64,000 nt of DNA from Evansella sp. LMS18. Lineage in GTDB: Bacteria; Bacillota; Bacilli; Bacillales; Salisediminibacteriaceae. A program made the translations under genes and the position numbers. The DNA is taken from contig NZ_CP093301.1 in assembly GCF_024362785.1 (NCBI RefSeq), positions 1,736,001 to 1,800,000 on the forward strand, written 5' to 3'. Below the pieces are notes generated by a model. That model searched no databases, had not been told where the DNA came from, and saw nothing but the letters and a program-made list of their open reading frames with translations. Below are positions 47,668 through 55,642 of this stretch, in pieces; the first letter of the stretch is position 1; each line of letters opens with the position of its first letter.

Positions 47668-48498
47668 ATGAAGGACCAACCCTTATCTTTATATAGAAAA
47701 AACTGGTTTATTATTGACCAGGCAGTCACCGGTCTTGGAATGAATCCAATCCAGTCGTTCGCTTTTGACGACACACTTTGCAGACGGGCTGCCACTGAAC
47801 CTGACTGGGGAATTGCCCGCACATGGGTGCATAACAAGACAGTCGTGCTTGGTATACAGGATTACCGCCTCCCCCATATTGAAGACGGCATCTCTTTCCT
47901 GCAGGATCAAGGCTACCAGGTCATTGTCCGTAACTCCGGCGGCCTGGCAGTCGTACTGGATGAAGGGGTGCTGAATATATCACTCATTTTCCAGGACAGT
48001 AAATCCATGTCCATCGACCGTGGGTATGAACTCATGGTTGATCTTACAAGGCTTTTACTGAAGGACCTTGGCAAGGAGATAGTTGACGGGGAAATCAAAG
48101 AGTCCTACTGTCCCGGCAGATATGACCTGAGCATTGACGGCAAAAAATTCGCAGGTATTTCTCAGCGCCGCCTTCGCGGTGGAGTGGCAGTACAGATTTA
48201 CCTTGCCGTTACAGATAGCGGTTCGGAACGGGCTTCGCTGATTCAAAAATTTTACGAACACGCCGTCCAGGGGGCACCAGTTAAATATGAACACCCTAAA
48301 ATTATCCCTGAAAAAATGGCCTCCCTGTCCGAGCTAGCAGGCAGGGAACTAACCGTCCAGGGACTCATTAATAAGCTGCTCATTGTACTTCAGTCGCAAA
48401 GTGACCGTATCTCCAATTATGAGCTCACAGCTGACGACTGGAAAATATATGAAGAAAACCTGGGAAGAATGAAGAAGCGGAATGAGAAAATTATTTAG
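47668..48498 (+). CDS. lipL: Octanoyl-[GcvH]:protein N-octanoyltransferase
   Basis: A 276-residue amidotransferase of the LplA/LipM/LipL fold that moves octanoyl groups from GcvH to E2 subunits in lipoate synthesis. The acyl-thioester Cys is Cys148 in SYCPGRYDLSIDGKKFAG, close to Cys150 of B. subtilis LipL. RNSGGLAV near residue 88 is the ligand-binding motif of the fold. The start ATG at 47668 follows AAGGAG. Its position next to pta matches ywfL. Confidence 0.92.
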   Translation: MKDQPLSLYRKNWFIIDQAVTGLGMNPIQSFAFDDTLCRRAATEPDWGIARTWVHNKTVVLGIQDYRLPHIEDGISFLQDQGYQVIVRNSGGLAVVLDEGVLNISLIFQDSKSMSIDRGYELMVDLTRLLLKDLGKEIVDGEIKESYCPGRYDLSIDGKKFAGISQRRLRGGVAVQIYLAVTDSGSERASLIQKFYEHAVQGAPVKYEHPKIIPEKMASLSELAGRELTVQGLINKLLIVLQSQSDRISNYELTADDWKIYEENLGRMKKRNEKII

Positions 48499-48499
48499 T

Positions 48500-48640
48500 G
48501 TCATAGTGACAGTTGCGTAAGGGCAACTTTGCGAAAACGCTGATATATCAGCGTTTTCTTTTTTGATTTGGAGATTTCTGGTGCATGTCATAGTGACACT
48601 TGCCACTATGACAGTTGGGTTACGCCAACACACTTCCCTC
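48500..48640. repeat. R4 modules, inverted set between lipL and pta
   Basis: GTCATAGTGAC at 48,500-48,510 and 48,587-48,597, and its inverse CCACTATGAC at 48,603-48,612. Each is joined to a GTTG...CAAC segment (AGTTGCGTAAGGGCAACT at 48,511-48,528). These are the same modules as near 36.4-36.5 kb in opposite orientation. Confidence 0.75.
48533..48564 (+). terminator. Terminator after lipL
   Basis: Perfect arms GAAAACGCTGA / TCAGCGTTTTC around a TATA loop, followed by TTTTTT. Confidence 0.9.
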
Positions 48641-48680
48641 AAGGCAACTCCCTCAAAATCCCCCATAACTCCCCCTCCCC

Positions 48681-48716
48681 AAAAACAAAACCCGCACTGC
48701 TCCAGCAGTACGGGTT
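48681..48716 (-). terminator. Terminator after pta
   Basis: Arms AACCCG-C-ACTGCT / AGCAGT-A-CGGGTT; on the minus strand they are followed by TTGTTTTTGG. It begins 17 bp after the pta stop. Confidence 0.88.
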
Positions 48717-48732
48717 GATGACGCGCCACTTA

Positions 48733-49710
48733 TTATTCTGATAATCCCTGCATGGCTGTTATTAAACCGAGCTTGTACACGTCTTCTACGTTACAGCCGC
48801 GGGAGAGATCGTTCACAGGTTTATTCAGTCCCTGCAAAATCGGCCCGATTGCTTCAAATTCCCCGAGCCTCTGGGCAATTTTATAGCCAATGTTACCTGC
48901 TTCCAGGCTTGGGAAAACAAAGACATTCGCTTCCCCTTTCAGTGGAGAGTCAGGAGCTTTTTTCTGGGCTACAGATGGGACAAACGCCGCATCAAACTGG
49001 AATTCACCGTCCAGCACTAAGTCCGGCGCTTTTTCCTTTGCGATATTCACTGCTTCTGTTACTTTTTCCGTTTCAGGGCTTACTGCTGATCCTTTAGTGG
49101 AAAAGCTCAGCATTGCCACTTTCGGGTCTATATCGAATACACGGGCAGTTTTCGCAGCCTCAACTGCAGTTTCCGCAAGATCGTTGCTGTCAGGAGCGAT
49201 ATTAATCGCACAGTCGCCGAAGATGTAACGCTGGTCACCCTTTACCATGACGAATACACCGGAAGTTTTCTTTACGCCTTCCTTCGTCTTAATGATCTGC
49301 AGTGCAGGACGAACCGTATCCCCGGTAGAGTGTGCAGCACCGCTCACAAGCCCTGCCGCCTTTCCTGTATACACAAGCATAGTGCCGAAATAGTTTGGTG
49401 TCTGGAGAATCTTACGTGCCTCTTCTTCCGTTGCCTTCCCGCGGCGGCGCTCAATGAATGAAGCAACGAGCTCATCGAAGGCTTCATAAGTTACAGGATT
49501 ATAAATATCAAGGCCGGAAACATCCAGGCCAAGCTCATCGGCTTTAGATGTAATCTCTTCTTCTTTTCCTACAAGAATCGGGTTTAAAATACCTTCATTT
49601 TTCAACCGGACTGTCGCTTCCAGTATACGCTCATCCGTGCCTTCAGGAAAAACGATGGACGGGTAGCCCTGCTTCACTTTTTCGGCAATGGACGTAAACA
49701 TATCACTCAC
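48733..49710 (-). CDS. pta: Phosphate acetyltransferase
   Basis: A 325-residue enzyme interconverting acetyl-CoA and acetyl phosphate in overflow metabolism. Family motifs: VFPEGTDERIL, GLVSGAAHSTGDTVRPALQ, FSTKGSA and DLSRGCN. It is the short, single-domain Bacillus type. The start is GTG 49708-49710, 7 nt behind AAAGGAGG. A TTGACC-like -35 lies near 49,770, and a palindrome AAACTTTC-CTTC-GAAAGTTT at 49,793-49,812 lies just upstream of it. Confidence 0.95.
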   Translation of the reverse strand: MSDMFTSIAEKVKQGYPSIVFPEGTDERILEATVRLKNEGILNPILVGKEEEITSKADELGLDVSGLDIYNPVTYEAFDELVASFIERRRGKATEEEARKILQTPNYFGTMLVYTGKAAGLVSGAAHSTGDTVRPALQIIKTKEGVKKTSGVFVMVKGDQRYIFGDCAINIAPDSNDLAETAVEAAKTARVFDIDPKVAMLSFSTKGSAVSPETEKVTEAVNIAKEKAPDLVLDGEFQFDAAFVPSVAQKKAPDSPLKGEANVFVFPSLEAGNIGYKIAQRLGEFEAIGPILQGLNKPVNDLSRGCNVEDVYKLGLITAMQGLSE

Positions 49711-49792
49711 AAAAATTCCTCCTTTTATAGGCATCTGTAAAATGCTCTATTCATAAGGATACTCTTTCCCGGTCAAAAAATAAATTATTCAC

Positions 49793-49812
49793 AAACTTTC
49801 CTTCGAAAGTTT
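49793..49812. promoter_or_regulatory. Palindrome upstream of the pta promoter
   Basis: AAACTTTC-CTTC-GAAAGTTT, 8-bp arms, about 85 bp before the pta start and upstream of a TTGACC-N17-TGAATA promoter candidate. It is not a cre site; the binding protein is unknown. Confidence 0.4.
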
Positions 49813-49886
49813 AAATTTTCAGAAATGCCTAAGCATCTTTCGGCCCTTATTATTGTGAATTTTTTAAAAACCGCTTGCTGCGGACC

Positions 49887-49930
49887 AAAAAATCAGAGGG
49901 GGATGCCCCCTCTGATTGAAGTTTCACTTT
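49887..49930 (-). terminator. Terminator of the MEDS gene, joined to an R3 fragment
   Basis: Perfect 12-bp arms AATCAGAGGGGG / CCCCCTCTGATT (49891-49902 and 49906-49917), followed on the minus strand by TTTTTTGG. The flank GATTGAAGTTTCACTTT is the inverse of the start of repeat R3. Confidence 0.85.
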
Positions 49931-49941
49931 CTATTATTTTC

Positions 49942-50505
49942 TTATTCTGAGTGAGGTATGAAAAAATCACAGTCCGTTAAATAGTGGGTATGGCATTCCT
50001 GCAGCATGGTTTTTAAATCCCTGCTTAGCCTTTCTGAATTGTAGGCGTAGACGGAAGTGATACCTGGACCGGCTGTCATTTCATCCGAATTCGCCTCAAA
50101 CCTTTCTATTTGACTGATTAGTTCCTGCTCATGGCCCCATTCTACATGCATCCAAGTACGGAAATTAGTTTCCTCCCCCTTCAGGGACCCAGTCAGGCTC
50201 GCGAAGTAATTATAGATTGCTGATGGGTGAAAGCTCCCGTTCAGGAAAAAATAATCGTAATTATTTACATATTGTACTCTCGCTTGTTCCTCTTCGTTTA
50301 ATATGGACTCCAGCCTGCTCCGTAATTGAGGGATATTTCTCCTGCTTTCAACAATAAGCACGTACTCCCCCTGCTCAAGCCCTTCTGAAATAAAACCTAC
50401 TACGTTTTCAAGATAAGTATCTTCGTTATCAAAAGTATAAAGTATACGTTCTGAGCTTTCCTTACACATTTTTTTCACCGTACTCTGACTACTATTTTTT
50501 CTCAT
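49942..50505 (-). CDS. MEDS-domain protein
   Basis: A 187-residue protein with the pattern of the MEDS (DcmR-sensory) domain: HILY-like start (RILYTFDNEDTYLENVVGFI), GLEQGEYVLIVESRRN, and the late ITSVYAYNSERLS segment. Such domains are found in sensory and anti-anti-sigma contexts and are thought to bind small molecules. No DNA-binding or kinase domain is attached here. The start ATG follows AAAAGGAG. It stands alone with a strong terminator. Confidence 0.72.
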   Translation of the reverse strand: MRKNSSQSTVKKMCKESSERILYTFDNEDTYLENVVGFISEGLEQGEYVLIVESRRNIPQLRSRLESILNEEEQARVQYVNNYDYFFLNGSFHPSAIYNYFASLTGSLKGEETNFRTWMHVEWGHEQELISQIERFEANSDEMTAGPGITSVYAYNSERLSRDLKTMLQECHTHYLTDCDFFIPHSE

Positions 50506-50897
50506 CTAAAAAGCTCCTTTTAAAAATTCTTTGACATTCTCTCGTTAGCGAAGTGCCCTTCTGGATGAAAAAGCCCTCACTCCAACCTTTGTACAGCTTT
50601 CATAAAAAACAGGGAGGTTTAATATACAGAGATTTTTTAGATGCTGTCTTTATCATATCATTAACAGTTACCTTAAAAAGGACAGTGAAGAAGGTTTTAC
50701 ACTTTTCCACAATTATTCTGAATTTTAAATACAAAATTTGATAATGCCATCCAAACGACTCAAATTCATAATGTCCGGCAGTTTTCATTACTTATATTGC
50801 AACAGACCTCCATTCAGCTATATAATGAATGAATAATCAGTCATTTTCTGAGTATTTAGACGAAATTAATTTACAATCACAATTATGGGGGGATTAG
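50506..50897. promoter_or_regulatory. Control region upstream of the dienoyl-CoA reductase unit
   Basis: 392 bp without a credible gene. It holds TGAATGAATAATCAGTCA at 50,826-50,843 (one mismatch from the FadR consensus), about 55 bp before the start codon, and otherwise AT-rich DNA. Confidence 0.5.
50826..50843. promoter_or_regulatory. FadR-like operator upstream of fadH
   Basis: TGAATGAATAATCAGTCA differs from TGAATGAMTANTCATTCA at one position. It would place the fadH unit under the same acyl-CoA repressor as fadF. Confidence 0.7.
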
Positions 50898-52826
50898 ATG
50901 GGACTGGATGCATTGCTGCAGCCATTGGAAATCAGGAATCTGAAACTGAAAAACCGTGTAATTATGGGCTCTATGCATGTGGGGCTGGAAGGGCTTGATA
51001 ATGGGGTTGAAAAACTGACAGAGTTTTATAAATTACGTGCGAAGTACAACACAGGAATTATTGTTACAGGTGGTGCCGCTGTTAATGAGGCGGGAAGCGG
51101 AGGCACTGATTTCATGACGATATACCAGGAGGATGATATCGAACGCTGGAAACCACTCACGGACGGAGTGCATCAGGAAGGCGGGCGGATCGCACTGCAG
51201 CTGTTTCATGCAGGAAGATACGCATATAAAGCACTGACAGGAATTGACCCTGTCGCCCCTTCTCCGCTCAAATCACCGATTAACCCGGATGTGCCTGTGG
51301 CATTAAGCCACGAAGAAGTGGTCCAGACAATCGATGACTTTGCCCAGGGTGCCCGCCGTGCGAAGGAAGCTGGTTTTGACGCAGTAGAAATCATGGGGTC
51401 TGAAGGTTATTTAATTAACCAATTCGTCTCCCCTGTAACAAATCAGCGAACAGATGACTGGGGCGGCAGCTTTGAAAAGCGCATCGCTTTTTCCCTCAGA
51501 ATTTCAGAAGCTGTCCGGGAAGCTGTCGGGGACGACTACCCTGTTTTCTTCAGGATGTCAGGACTTGATCTGATTGAAGGCAGCACAACCGAAGAGGAAA
51601 CAATCCGCTGGGCCCGGGAACTTGAGAAAACAGGCGTGGATGTGCTGAACGTGGGAATTGGCTGGCATGAATCACGTGTTCCTACCATCTCCATGAAGGT
51701 TCCACGAATGAATTTCGTATCTGTTGCGGAAAAGATCTCCCAGTCTGTGAGCCTCCCGGTAGTAGCCAGCAACCGGATCAACGACCCCCGGGACGCTGAC
51801 GAGATATTGAAAAAAGGCAACGTGAAACTTATCTCCATGGCAAGGCCGTTTTTGGCAGATCCGCAAATTGTCCAAAAAGCGATCGATGGAAGATTTGATG
51901 AAATTAACACTTGTATCGCCTGCAACCAGGCATGCCTGGACCACATTTTCGACATGAAGCCTGCATCCTGCCTCGTAAATCCAGAGGCTGGAAGAGAAAC
52001 TGAACTGAAATTAGAAAAAGCCGCTGCTGCTAAGAAAGTTCTCGTGATTGGTGCTGGCCCTGCTGGTCTTGAGGCAAGCCGGGTCGCAGCAGAACGAGGG
52101 CACAGTGTCACATTAATAGATGAAAAAGCTGAAATTGGCGGCCAGCTGAACTACTCAAAGATAGTTCCTGGAAAAGAAGAATTCTATGAAACTTTACGTT
52201 ATTACCGAGTACAGCTGGAACTGCTAGGTGTGGATGTTAAGTTAAACAAACGACTGGAAGAGAATGATGCACTGATTGAGGATGCCGATGAAATTATCCT
52301 CGCTACAGGCATCGTTCCTAGAACACCTGAGATAGAAGGCGTAGACTCCCCTGCTGTAATTTCCTATCGTGATGTTTTTGAAGGAAAAAAAGAAACCGGT
52401 GATAATGTGGTAATTATCGGCGGCGGCGGTATTGCGTGCGATGCTGCGTTATTTTTGAAAAATAAAGGAGTAAAGTCCATTACCCTGCTGCAGAGGGGAA
52501 AATCTTTTGCCCGGGGCATCGGAAAGACGACACGCTGGGCAACCATTATGGAGCTGAAGCAGAAACAGGTGAAAATGATCGGCGGTATTGAGACCTATAA
52601 AAATATCGAGGGATCATCTGTCAGTTTCCATATCGAAGGCAAGGAGCAATCAATCCAGGCCGATACGATTGTTCTTGCAGCAGGCCAGCTGGTAAATAAC
52701 AGCCTGGCAGAGAAACTGGAACAAAAAGGAAGAAAAGTCACTGTAATTGGTGGAGCAAAGCATGCTCTCGGCCTCGATGCTAAAAAAGCCATTTACGAAG
52801 GTGCTGTTACCGCGAGAAAAATATAA
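50898..52826 (+). CDS. fadH: 2,4-dienoyl-CoA reductase-like NADH:flavin oxidoreductase
   Basis: A 642-residue three-domain Fe-S flavoenzyme: an N-terminal old-yellow-enzyme barrel (FMN; residues 1-330), the 4Fe-4S site CIACNQACLD...SCL, then an FAD/NAD(P) domain with VIGAGPAGLEA (about 382) and VIIGGGGIACDAALFL. Enzymes of this layout include 2,4-dienoyl-CoA reductase FadH and trimethylamine dehydrogenase relatives. The pairing with a crotonase and the FadR box favour unsaturated fatty acid oxidation. The start ATG at 50898 follows GGGGG. Confidence 0.85.
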   Translation: MGLDALLQPLEIRNLKLKNRVIMGSMHVGLEGLDNGVEKLTEFYKLRAKYNTGIIVTGGAAVNEAGSGGTDFMTIYQEDDIERWKPLTDGVHQEGGRIALQLFHAGRYAYKALTGIDPVAPSPLKSPINPDVPVALSHEEVVQTIDDFAQGARRAKEAGFDAVEIMGSEGYLINQFVSPVTNQRTDDWGGSFEKRIAFSLRISEAVREAVGDDYPVFFRMSGLDLIEGSTTEEETIRWARELEKTGVDVLNVGIGWHESRVPTISMKVPRMNFVSVAEKISQSVSLPVVASNRINDPRDADEILKKGNVKLISMARPFLADPQIVQKAIDGRFDEINTCIACNQACLDHIFDMKPASCLVNPEAGRETELKLEKAAAAKKVLVIGAGPAGLEASRVAAERGHSVTLIDEKAEIGGQLNYSKIVPGKEEFYETLRYYRVQLELLGVDVKLNKRLEENDALIEDADEIILATGIVPRTPEIEGVDSPAVISYRDVFEGKKETGDNVVIIGGGGIACDAALFLKNKGVKSITLLQRGKSFARGIGKTTRWATIMELKQKQVKMIGGIETYKNIEGSSVSFHIEGKEQSIQADTIVLAAGQLVNNSLAEKLEQKGRKVTVIGGAKHALGLDAKKAIYEGAVTARKI

Positions 52827-52847
52827 TCCATTTTGAGGAGGAATACT

Positions 52848-53594
52848 ATGAGCCTGAAAAACGAAACGGTTCTTTACGAAGTGAAAGATAATATTGCCAC
52901 GATAAAAATGAACAGGCCCCATGTTAAAAATGCTTTAAATTTAGCGATGCACGAAGAACTTTATGATGCGTTCCAGGAGGCCCGGCAGGACAACGAGGTA
53001 AAAGTCATTATTCTGACAGGGGCTGAAGGCGCCTTTTCCAGCGGTGCCGACCTGAAAAGCTTCCCTATTGAGGACATGGAAAAGTTTGACCATGGAGAGT
53101 ATCTGGAGAAAACCTACAACAGTCTTGTTCTTTTAATCGATGAAATTGAAAAGCCAGTCATTGCTTATATAAACGGTATTGCTGTAGGAGCAGGGCTAAG
53201 CCTGGCGCTCGCATGTGACTTCCGGTTTGCTGAGAGTGAGGCAAAGTTCGGCTTAAGTTTCCTTCAGATCGGTCTTACTCCGGACGCTGGCGCTTCCTAT
53301 TTTCTCCCCCGCCTTGTAGGCCTGGGCAAAGCTATGGAAATTGCTCTCGGAGAAACCTTTACCGCAGAGGAAGCTTATAAAACAGGGCTTATTACTAAAA
53401 TCGGGCATCCAGGCGAAGTAGCTGAAAAGTTGAAACGTGCTCCTTTCCCTGCCTATTCATGGATGAAACAAAATATGAAGACAGGGACACAAAGCGACCT
53501 TCGAGCAACTCTTGATGCGGAGGTCGAGGGGCAGCGGTCCGCAGGGAAATCCGAAGACCATCTGCAGGCAGTGAAAAGGTTTTTGAGCCGGTAA
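52848..53594 (+). CDS. Enoyl-CoA hydratase/isomerase family protein
   Basis: A 248-residue crotonase-fold protein. The oxyanion-hole segments SSGADLKSF and GIAVGAGLSLALACD are present. At the two positions of the hydratase glutamates it has Ser and Phe (GAGLSLA; FGLSFLQIG), but it carries GLTPDAGASYFLPR, with the Asp used by PaaG-type isomerases. An isomerase role is therefore more likely than hydration. The start is the ATG at 52848 behind GAGGAGG, 21 bp after fadH, so they form one operon. Confidence 0.9.
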   Translation: MSLKNETVLYEVKDNIATIKMNRPHVKNALNLAMHEELYDAFQEARQDNEVKVIILTGAEGAFSSGADLKSFPIEDMEKFDHGEYLEKTYNSLVLLIDEIEKPVIAYINGIAVGAGLSLALACDFRFAESEAKFGLSFLQIGLTPDAGASYFLPRLVGLGKAMEIALGETFTAEEAYKTGLITKIGHPGEVAEKLKRAPFPAYSWMKQNMKTGTQSDLRATLDAEVEGQRSAGKSEDHLQAVKRFLSR

Positions 53595-53626
53595 CTTTAT
53601 ATATCATCTGAAAAACTATACAGTCC

Positions 53627-53657
53627 AGAACTTCCGACGATTTCCCCCGGAAGTTCT
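53627..53657 (+). terminator. Terminator of the fadH operon
   Basis: Perfect 10-bp arms AGAACTTCCG / CGGAAGTTCT followed by TCATTTG; the T tract is weak. Confidence 0.65.
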
Positions 53658-53795
53658 TCATTTGTGAAAAGAGTGTGTCAGTTTCTTTCAGCGGGACCAC
53701 GGTGTTTGGTTTTTAAGATAGTAACTAGTATAATAAATGAGGGATAAATGTTTTTATACAGTGACTGATTTTTTACGAATGGAGTGAATGTATAA

Positions 53796-54539
53796 ATGAG
53801 TGAACCAGCTAAAACACTTGAAGGATGGTATGTCCTGCATGACTTCAGGACAATGGACTGGGCTGAGTGGAAGAAACTTGGCGCGGAAGAACGGGAACAG
53901 ATTATGGGTGAATTCCTGGATATCCTTGATAAATGGCAGGATACAGAAGACAAGCGTGAAGGAAGCCATGCTCTGTACACAATCGTTGGCCAGAAAGCGG
54001 ACTTCATGATCATGCTGCTCCGCCCTACTATGGACGAGCTGAATGAACTTGAAAATGCTTTTAATAAGACCCGGTTTGCAGAATTTACCGTGCCGGCTAA
54101 TTCCTATGTCTCGGTAGTAGAATTAAGTAACTATCTCCCTGCTGACAAGGACCCTAATGAAGATCCGGAAATCCAGGCCCGCCTGAAACCGATTCTCCCT
54201 AAATGGCAGTATGCATGTTTTTACCCGATGGACAAGCGCAGAGAAGGTAACGACAACTGGTACATGCTGTCTATGGAAGACCGCCGTACTATGATGCGCA
54301 GCCATGGTATGATCGGCCGCCAGTATGCTGGTAAAGTAAGACAAATTATCAGCGGATCTGTTGGTTTTGACGACTGGGAATGGGGTGTAACTCTGTTCGC
54401 CCATGATGTGCTTCAGTTCAAAAAGCTAGTTTATGAAATGCGTTTTGATGAAGTGAGCGCCCGATACGGGGAGTTCGGCTCATTCTTTGTGGGTACCCTT
54501 CTTAACAAAGAAAAAGTAAAAGATTTCTTACACGTATAA
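53796..54539 (+). CDS. hemQ: Coproheme decarboxylase HemQ
   Basis: A 247-residue chlorite-dismutase-fold enzyme performing the last step of the coproporphyrin-dependent haem pathway of Gram-positives. The catalytic Tyr is Tyr143 (CFYPMDKRR) and the proximal His is His170 ([10 protein letters not shown]), each four positions before the Listeria enzyme residues. The gene is monocistronic with a strong terminator. It corresponds to B. subtilis ywfI. The start ATG at 53796 follows GGAGTG. Confidence 0.95.
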   Translation: MSEPAKTLEGWYVLHDFRTMDWAEWKKLGAEEREQIMGEFLDILDKWQDTEDKREGSHALYTIVGQKADFMIMLLRPTMDELNELENAFNKTRFAEFTVPANSYVSVVELSNYLPADKDPNEDPEIQARLKPILPKWQYACFYPMDKRREGNDNWYMLSMEDRRTMMRSHGMIGRQYAGKVRQIISGSVGFDDWEWGVTLFAHDVLQFKKLVYEMRFDEVSARYGEFGSFFVGTLLNKEKVKDFLHV

Positions 54540-54543
54540 AAAA

Positions 54544-54597
54544 AGAGGCTGTTCCGAAAGCTCGCTTTATAGCGGCCTTTCGGGAACAGCTTTTTTT
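54544..54597. terminator. Bidirectional terminator between hemQ and the CueP-like gene
   Basis: GCTGTTCC-G-AAAG / CTTT-CGGGAACAGC arms, with eight T on the plus side and a T run on the minus side. Confidence 0.88.
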
Positions 54598-54629
54598 GTA
54601 CCCTTTTGTTCATGCTGACAATCAGCCTT

Positions 54630-55166
54630 TTACATCAATTGCATCGTTGTTATGCAGGTGTCATCCCCTTCAAAGGTCGATAACTCAGACTCTGCTGATT
54701 TGTCACCATGGGTGATCGTTATTTGCAATGTTCTATCCCGCGGCAGCCATAAATCAATAAATCCGTTCGCTGGCGCAGTCAGTGTTTCATCTAATATAAC
54801 GCTGCCATCCTCTTCCTCTATATACACTTCGAACTCCTCATTTACCATTTCTCCCTGACAACCTGTCAGGCTATGAATGCTTCATGGATGAGTTTGTGTT
54901 TCATAAGGAGCAATGGAAACAAAAAATTCGTCCTCTGGCAGATTGTATATGGATTGATTTTTATCGTTATCCGTCACAATCAGTTCATGGGAAGTAATGG
55001 AGGCAGACGCATCACTGACATTTCCAGCACTGTATTCTGCAACTAACTCCTTAACTTCCTGAGCTGACGTTTCGTCTGTGGCAGTATTATCATTACTAGT
55101 CAGCAGCATAAACGCCGCCGTGGCAATTACAACAATCCCGGCAAGCAGCAAAACTTTTAATTTCAT
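54630..55166 (-). CDS. CueP-like copper protein with in-frame TGA at its first conserved cysteine (candidate selenoprotein)
   Basis: Reading through the TGA at 54,882-54,884 gives a 178-residue secreted or membrane-anchored protein: signal/anchor helix at residues 5-24, then an all-beta domain with LPEDEFFVSIAPY, HP-[TGA]-SIHSLTGCQGE, GFIDLWLPRD and TFEGDDTCITTMQL. It matches the CueP family of extracytoplasmic copper-binding proteins. TGA is codon 95 and the other cysteines are Cys103 and Cys171; I recall Cys96, Cys104 and Cys172 for Salmonella CueP, the same spacing. A GGU-loop hairpin follows 18 nt after the TGA. The start is ATG 55164-55166 behind GGGGGG. No frame change is needed across the stop. 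Either selenocysteine insertion or a nonsense mutation explains it. Confidence 0.75.
54854..54870 (-). promoter_or_regulatory. SECIS-like hairpin downstream of the in-frame TGA
   Basis: In the mRNA, CCUGACA pairs perfectly with UGUCAGG around a GGU loop. The GGU begins 18 nt after the UGA, the same distance as in E. coli fdhF. The hairpin lies inside codons for LTGCQG, which are conserved in the family for protein reasons, so chance formation must be excluded. No bulged U, usual in the fdhF element, is evident. Confidence 0.5.
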
Positions 55167-55218
55167 GCTGAATCCCCCCGCTTTAATATAAGTGTACAAC
55201 TGGTTTTCCCCGCCTTGT

Positions 55219-55265
55219 GAAGCCGAGGGACAAGTTATTTTCATAATAACTTGTCCCTCGGCTTC
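55219..55265. repeat. Perfect 21-bp inverted repeat upstream of the CueP-like gene
   Basis: Two perfect 21-nt arms (55219-55239 and 55245-55265), starting GAAGCCGAGGG and ending CCCTCGGCTTC, enclose TTCAT. There is no T tract on either side. It begins about 50 bp upstream of the start codon at 55,166. Confidence 0.85.
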
Positions 55266-55642
55266 CTAATCAATTATACAAGACGGCAGGAGGCTCTACA
55301 ATTCTCTCATTGATTAATATTTTAAGATTTTATGAAGAGGGCTTCAGTATGGCAGAGATCCTCCCTTTTCCGGATTTATTGTCCATATTCTCATTCGCAC
55401 GACATGTATAACTATGTCGTCCTCCCTCTCCCTTATTCGCCCACCTAACCTCGCTTAATGCCTTGCCACTTCATAATATTTTTCTTCCTCGCAGTCATAG
55501 CCTGATTCTATAAGACATAGATATAGGATAGTGATTGCATGATAGAAAGAATTCAACTCTAGCCACTGTTCAGATCTCCTATAGACAATCCGTCAGCTTT
55601 TGTTTTTTACAACACGTAAGGAATGTTAAAGGGGGTGTTTTG
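55266..55642. promoter_or_regulatory. cwlJ upstream region with a possible sigma-E promoter
   Basis: About 377 bp. TAATATT (55474-55480), 15 bp, then CATAGCCT (55496-55503) partly fits the sigma-E pattern (KMATATT and CATANNNT), and B. subtilis cwlJ is a sigma-E gene. Otherwise nothing was recognised. Confidence 0.35.

Noticed and set aside
51536-52111. Long open frame antisense to fadH
   Set aside because: Shadow of a conserved three-domain enzyme; Ser/Pro-rich low-information sequence with no ribosome binding site.
54630-54848. Separate 72-residue gene downstream of the TGA in the CueP-like gene
   Set aside because: It is in frame with the upstream part, lacks a well-spaced ribosome binding site, and only completes the family domain when read with it.
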